NCBI RefSeq assembly: GCF_900110435.1
Contig: NZ_FODT01000020.1
Location: 1 to 36,299, forward strand
Direction of reading: 5' to 3'
DNA from: Rhodopseudomonas pseudopalustris
GTDB lineage: Bacteria > Pseudomonadota > Alphaproteobacteria > Rhizobiales > Xanthobacteraceae
Length of the DNA stretch: 36,299 nt
The translations under genes were made by a program, and so were the position numbers. The notes beneath the pieces are model-generated. The model was given only the letters and a program-made list of their open reading frames with translations. It ran no database searches and was not told the DNA's origin. Shown one piece after another: positions 34,117-36,299 of the stretch (the first letter of the stretch is position 1; each line of letters starts with the position of its first letter).

Positions 34117-35384
34117 GTGCGTGCATCTGGTACATTTCAAAGTATATTGCTCTCCCGCGTGAACGGAAATGGAGCATTCGCGCCTTTTCGATTCTCCGTG
34201 AGGTGGTGAAGGCCGGCAATCGCTGCGTCATCATCACCTCTGACTCCAACCACCTCACCAATCCAACGCCAGTCCATGGCACGCATGAGCGGGAAGTCGT
34301 GGATGGGGTTGAGGTCACCTGGCTGCGGACTAAAAAGTACCGGGGCGCCAAATCGCTCTCGCGCATCGTCAGTTGGATCGATTTCGAATGGCGGCTCTGG
34401 CGCCTGCCCAAGCAGGACCTCCCTCGTCCCGACGCCATCATCGTGTCAAGCCTGTCCCTGCTGACGATCTTCAATGGCCTGTTGCTGCGCCGGCGCTACG
34501 GCAGCCGCCTGATTTTCGAAGTCCGTGATATCTGGCCGCTCACCATCATTGAGGAAGGCGGGTTCAGCCCCCGCAATCCCTTCGTCATGGCGCTCGCATG
34601 GGTCGAAAGGCTGGCATATCGGCGCAGCGACGCGATCGTCGGCACCATGCCGAATTTGGCGCAGCATGTGGCCGAGGTCGCAGGACCGACGGCTGCCCCG
34701 GTCTATTGCATTCCGATGGGCGTCGATGACGACGCCGTGGAACAGATATCACCGTTGCCGGCAGACTATGTGCAGGCGCACATTCCGCAGGGCAGATTCA
34801 TCGTTTGCCATGCCGGTACCATCGGCATCACCAATGCACTGGAAACGCTGTTTGCCTGTGCACGCGCGATGCAGGATCGGAAAGACATTCATTTTCTGCT
34901 AGTCGGCGAAGGCGGCCTCAAGGAACAATTCCGTCAGGAATGCGCCGACCTCCGCAATGTCACCTTTGCGCCTGGCGTACCGAAGAACATGGTTCCGTCG
35001 GTCTTGTCGCACTGCGATCTACTCTACTTTTCGGTGCATCGGTCGAAGATCTGGAGCTTCGGCCAATCACTAAACAAGGTCATTGACTATATGCTGGCAG
35101 CAAAGCCAGTTCTTGCATCCTATACCGGCTATCCTTCGATGATCAACGAGGCCGGCTCAGGCAGCTATGTCCCCGCCGGAAACGTCGCGCTCCTCAAGGC
35201 GGAGATCGAACGCTATGCTGAAATGCCTGAGGCTCAAAGATTGGCTCTGGGCAGTGCTGGACGTAAGTGGCTCCTTGAAAATCGGCGTTACGAAAAGCTC
35301 GGCCAGGACTACTTGACGTTATGTATTGCTCCCATCGATAGGAATCTTGCAGCAGAGTCGACTGACAACCTTCCACCGCGTTGA
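34113..35384 (+). CDS. GT4 glycosyltransferase, WbuB-like
   Basis: A 423-residue cytoplasmic glycosyltransferase of GT-B fold. The N-terminal domain opens with WYISKYIALP, has a DAIIVSSLSLLTIF block and the marker FEVRDIWPLTIIEEG. The C-terminal domain has CHAGTIGITNALETLF, HFLLVGEGGLKEQF, the phosphate-binding YFSVHRSK block and NKVIDYMLAAKPVLAS. These are typical of WbuB-like transferases that add acetamido sugars such as FucNAc. The GTG start overlaps the amidotransferase stop by four bases, so the enzymes are co-translated and may act on the same amidated sugar. Donor and acceptor are unknown. Confidence 0.88.
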   Translation: MSACIWYISKYIALPRERKWSIRAFSILREVVKAGNRCVIITSDSNHLTNPTPVHGTHEREVVDGVEVTWLRTKKYRGAKSLSRIVSWIDFEWRLWRLPKQDLPRPDAIIVSSLSLLTIFNGLLLRRRYGSRLIFEVRDIWPLTIIEEGGFSPRNPFVMALAWVERLAYRRSDAIVGTMPNLAQHVAEVAGPTAAPVYCIPMGVDDDAVEQISPLPADYVQAHIPQGRFIVCHAGTIGITNALETLFACARAMQDRKDIHFLLVGEGGLKEQFRQECADLRNVTFAPGVPKNMVPSVLSHCDLLYFSVHRSKIWSFGQSLNKVIDYMLAAKPVLASYTGYPSMINEAGSGSYVPAGNVALLKAEIERYAEMPEAQRLALGSAGRKWLLENRRYEKLGQDYLTLCIAPIDRNLAAESTDNLPPR

Positions 35385-35490
35385 TTGGTCGTCCCTGAGG
35401 AAGACGGATCAAGTGGCTTGAATACATCACCTGCTCCAGCGTTTTTCTCCGGTTCGAGTTAGCGTCCGGCCCTGACGAGAGGACGGACTG

Positions 35491-35608
35491 ATGAAGCGAG
35501 CAAGGGTCGCGGAAGGGCAGATTATCGCGGTACTGAAGCAGCACGAGGCCGGTGCGAAGCCACCGACCTGGTGCGCCAGCACGGGGTCTCGAAAGCGATG
35601 CCCCTCGT
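35491..35608 (+). pseudogene. IS3-family OrfA N-terminal fragment
   Basis: MKRARVAEGQIIAVLKQHEAG starts an IS3 OrfA helix-turn-helix protein. A one-base shift near 35560 moves the continuation ATDLVRQHGVSKA to another frame. The similarity stops near 35608, where the opposite-strand IS3 fragment begins. It is dead. Confidence 0.75.
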
Positions 35609-35826
35609 GGCGCAACATCACGTGCAGCGCGCGGCAACCTGACTGGCGGTGCTCGGCGGGGAGTTCGCGCAAGAAGGGCAGGAATCTCGATGTCCAAGGG
35701 TCTTCGGAATCGATAGTGGATCGTCTCGCTTTCGGCCCGGATCACCCGGCACGCCCGCCGCTCGTTCATCTCGTAGGCGGTCATAGGATGAGCGGTGGCT
35801 TCCCGATTGGGGACGGGCGTCACCAC
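35600..35826 (-). pseudogene. IS3-family OrfB N-terminal fragment
   Basis: Starting from GTG at 35826 the frame reads MNERRACRVIRAESETIHYR, the usual beginning of an IS3 OrfB transposase. A frameshift follows and another frame continues LRELPAEHRQSGCRALHVMLRHEGHRF. The DDE catalytic part is absent: the fragment ends at about 35600 against the inverted OrfA fragment. Confidence 0.75.
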
Positions 35827-36085
35827 TCCTTTCCCAGGAGATCCTTCAAAGCCGCATTGTCCAGCATGGCGTCGGCCAGCAACCGCTTCAGCCGGGAATT
35901 CTCGGATCGAGCGTTTTCAGCCGCTTGGCCTCCGAGACGTCCCTCCCGCCAAACTTCGCCTTCCATTTGTAGATGCTGGCGTCGCTGACGCTATGCTTGC
36001 GGCACAGATCGGCGACAGAAACGCCGGCCTCATGCTCCTTCAAAATCCCGATGATCTGCTGTTCCGAAGAGCGACTGCGCTTCAT
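35820..36085 (-). pseudogene. IS3-family OrfA, frameshifted
   Basis: The ATG at 36085 begins MKRSRSSEQQIIGILKEHEAG, followed by ADLCRKHSVSDASIYKWKAKFGG and DVSEAKRLKTL. A frameshift near 35905 then gives a premature stop, but the shifted frame continues ENSRLKRLLADAMLDNAALKD and LLGKEW to the natural end at 35820. It overlaps the OrfB start as in normal IS3 elements. Confidence 0.85.
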
Positions 36086-36222
36086 GCTCGGGTCCTCGTC
36101 TGGGGCCCGAGCGAACTTCAACCTGGATTAAGACCAAGGGGCAAGGTCAGCTCCATTCGGAAGAAATCGAAGGGGCGCAGCACATGCCCGTCTTTTTGGA
36201 TCTGGCTCCGGGCTTTAGTCAC

Positions 36223-36261
36223 AAAAAAACGCCGCGACCCTTTAGGGGTTGCGGCGTTTTT
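36223..36261. terminator. Rho-independent terminator, bidirectional
   Basis: A run of A leads into ACGCCGCGACCC, a short TTTAG loop and GGGTTGCGGCGT, then TTTTT. The stem is long and both flanks give U-runs in the respective transcript, so it can stop transcription from either side. It is the only classical terminator in the window. The gene it serves on the right lies outside. Confidence 0.85.
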
Positions 36262-36299
36262 GTGTGTTTGATCATCGTGTTGAGGAATGTTTGTCCTTT

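Overview
This is a high-GC chromosomal segment from an alphaproteobacterium. The best fit is a Rhodopseudomonas/Bradyrhizobium-type member of the Nitrobacteraceae. Reasons are the GAF-HisKA_2 kinase plus single-domain receiver next to an EcfG-like promoter, a ChrR/RpoE pair with every known ChrR metal ligand, strong GC3 bias, and three families of dispersed palindromic repeats recalled from that group. The genus is an inference, not a search result.

Positions 1-25,200 are mostly ordinary core genome. An IS5-type transposase remnant is followed by a hydrolase-like gene, tRNA-Leu(CAA), dsbB, the sensor kinase and receiver, a PRC-barrel exported protein, an AbrB-type transporter, a small Lys/Ala-rich periplasmic protein, an lrgAB pair, a small membrane protein and an esterase. 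Next come two tandem paralogous chemoreceptors made by a local duplication whose scar is still readable, then an AI-2E/PerM permease, chrR-rpoE, a 33-residue membrane peptide behind a candidate RpoE promoter, an HNH nuclease, cysK, glgC-glgA and an FdhF/YdeP molybdoenzyme.

Positions 25,300-36,150 look like a decaying surface-polysaccharide island. Intact genes are a small sugar-1-phosphate transferase, an NAD-dependent sugar epimerase, a D-glucuronyl C5-epimerase-like exported protein, a polymerase-like membrane protein with an internal tandem repeat, a class II glutamine amidotransferase fused to a WbpG-type amidating domain, and a WbuB-like glycosyltransferase. Between them lie fragments of an acyltransferase, a CapD/WbpM-type dehydratase, an IS5-type transposase, an IS481 transposase and two IS3 elements.

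The least ordinary items are the GATase II-WbpG fusion, the facing RpoE-type promoters around a micropeptide gene, the chemoreceptor duplication with an esterase-gene fossil in its spacer, and a lrgA leader hairpin that pairs the bases just upstream of the start codon. Most long antisense reading frames are GC-rich shadows and were left out.
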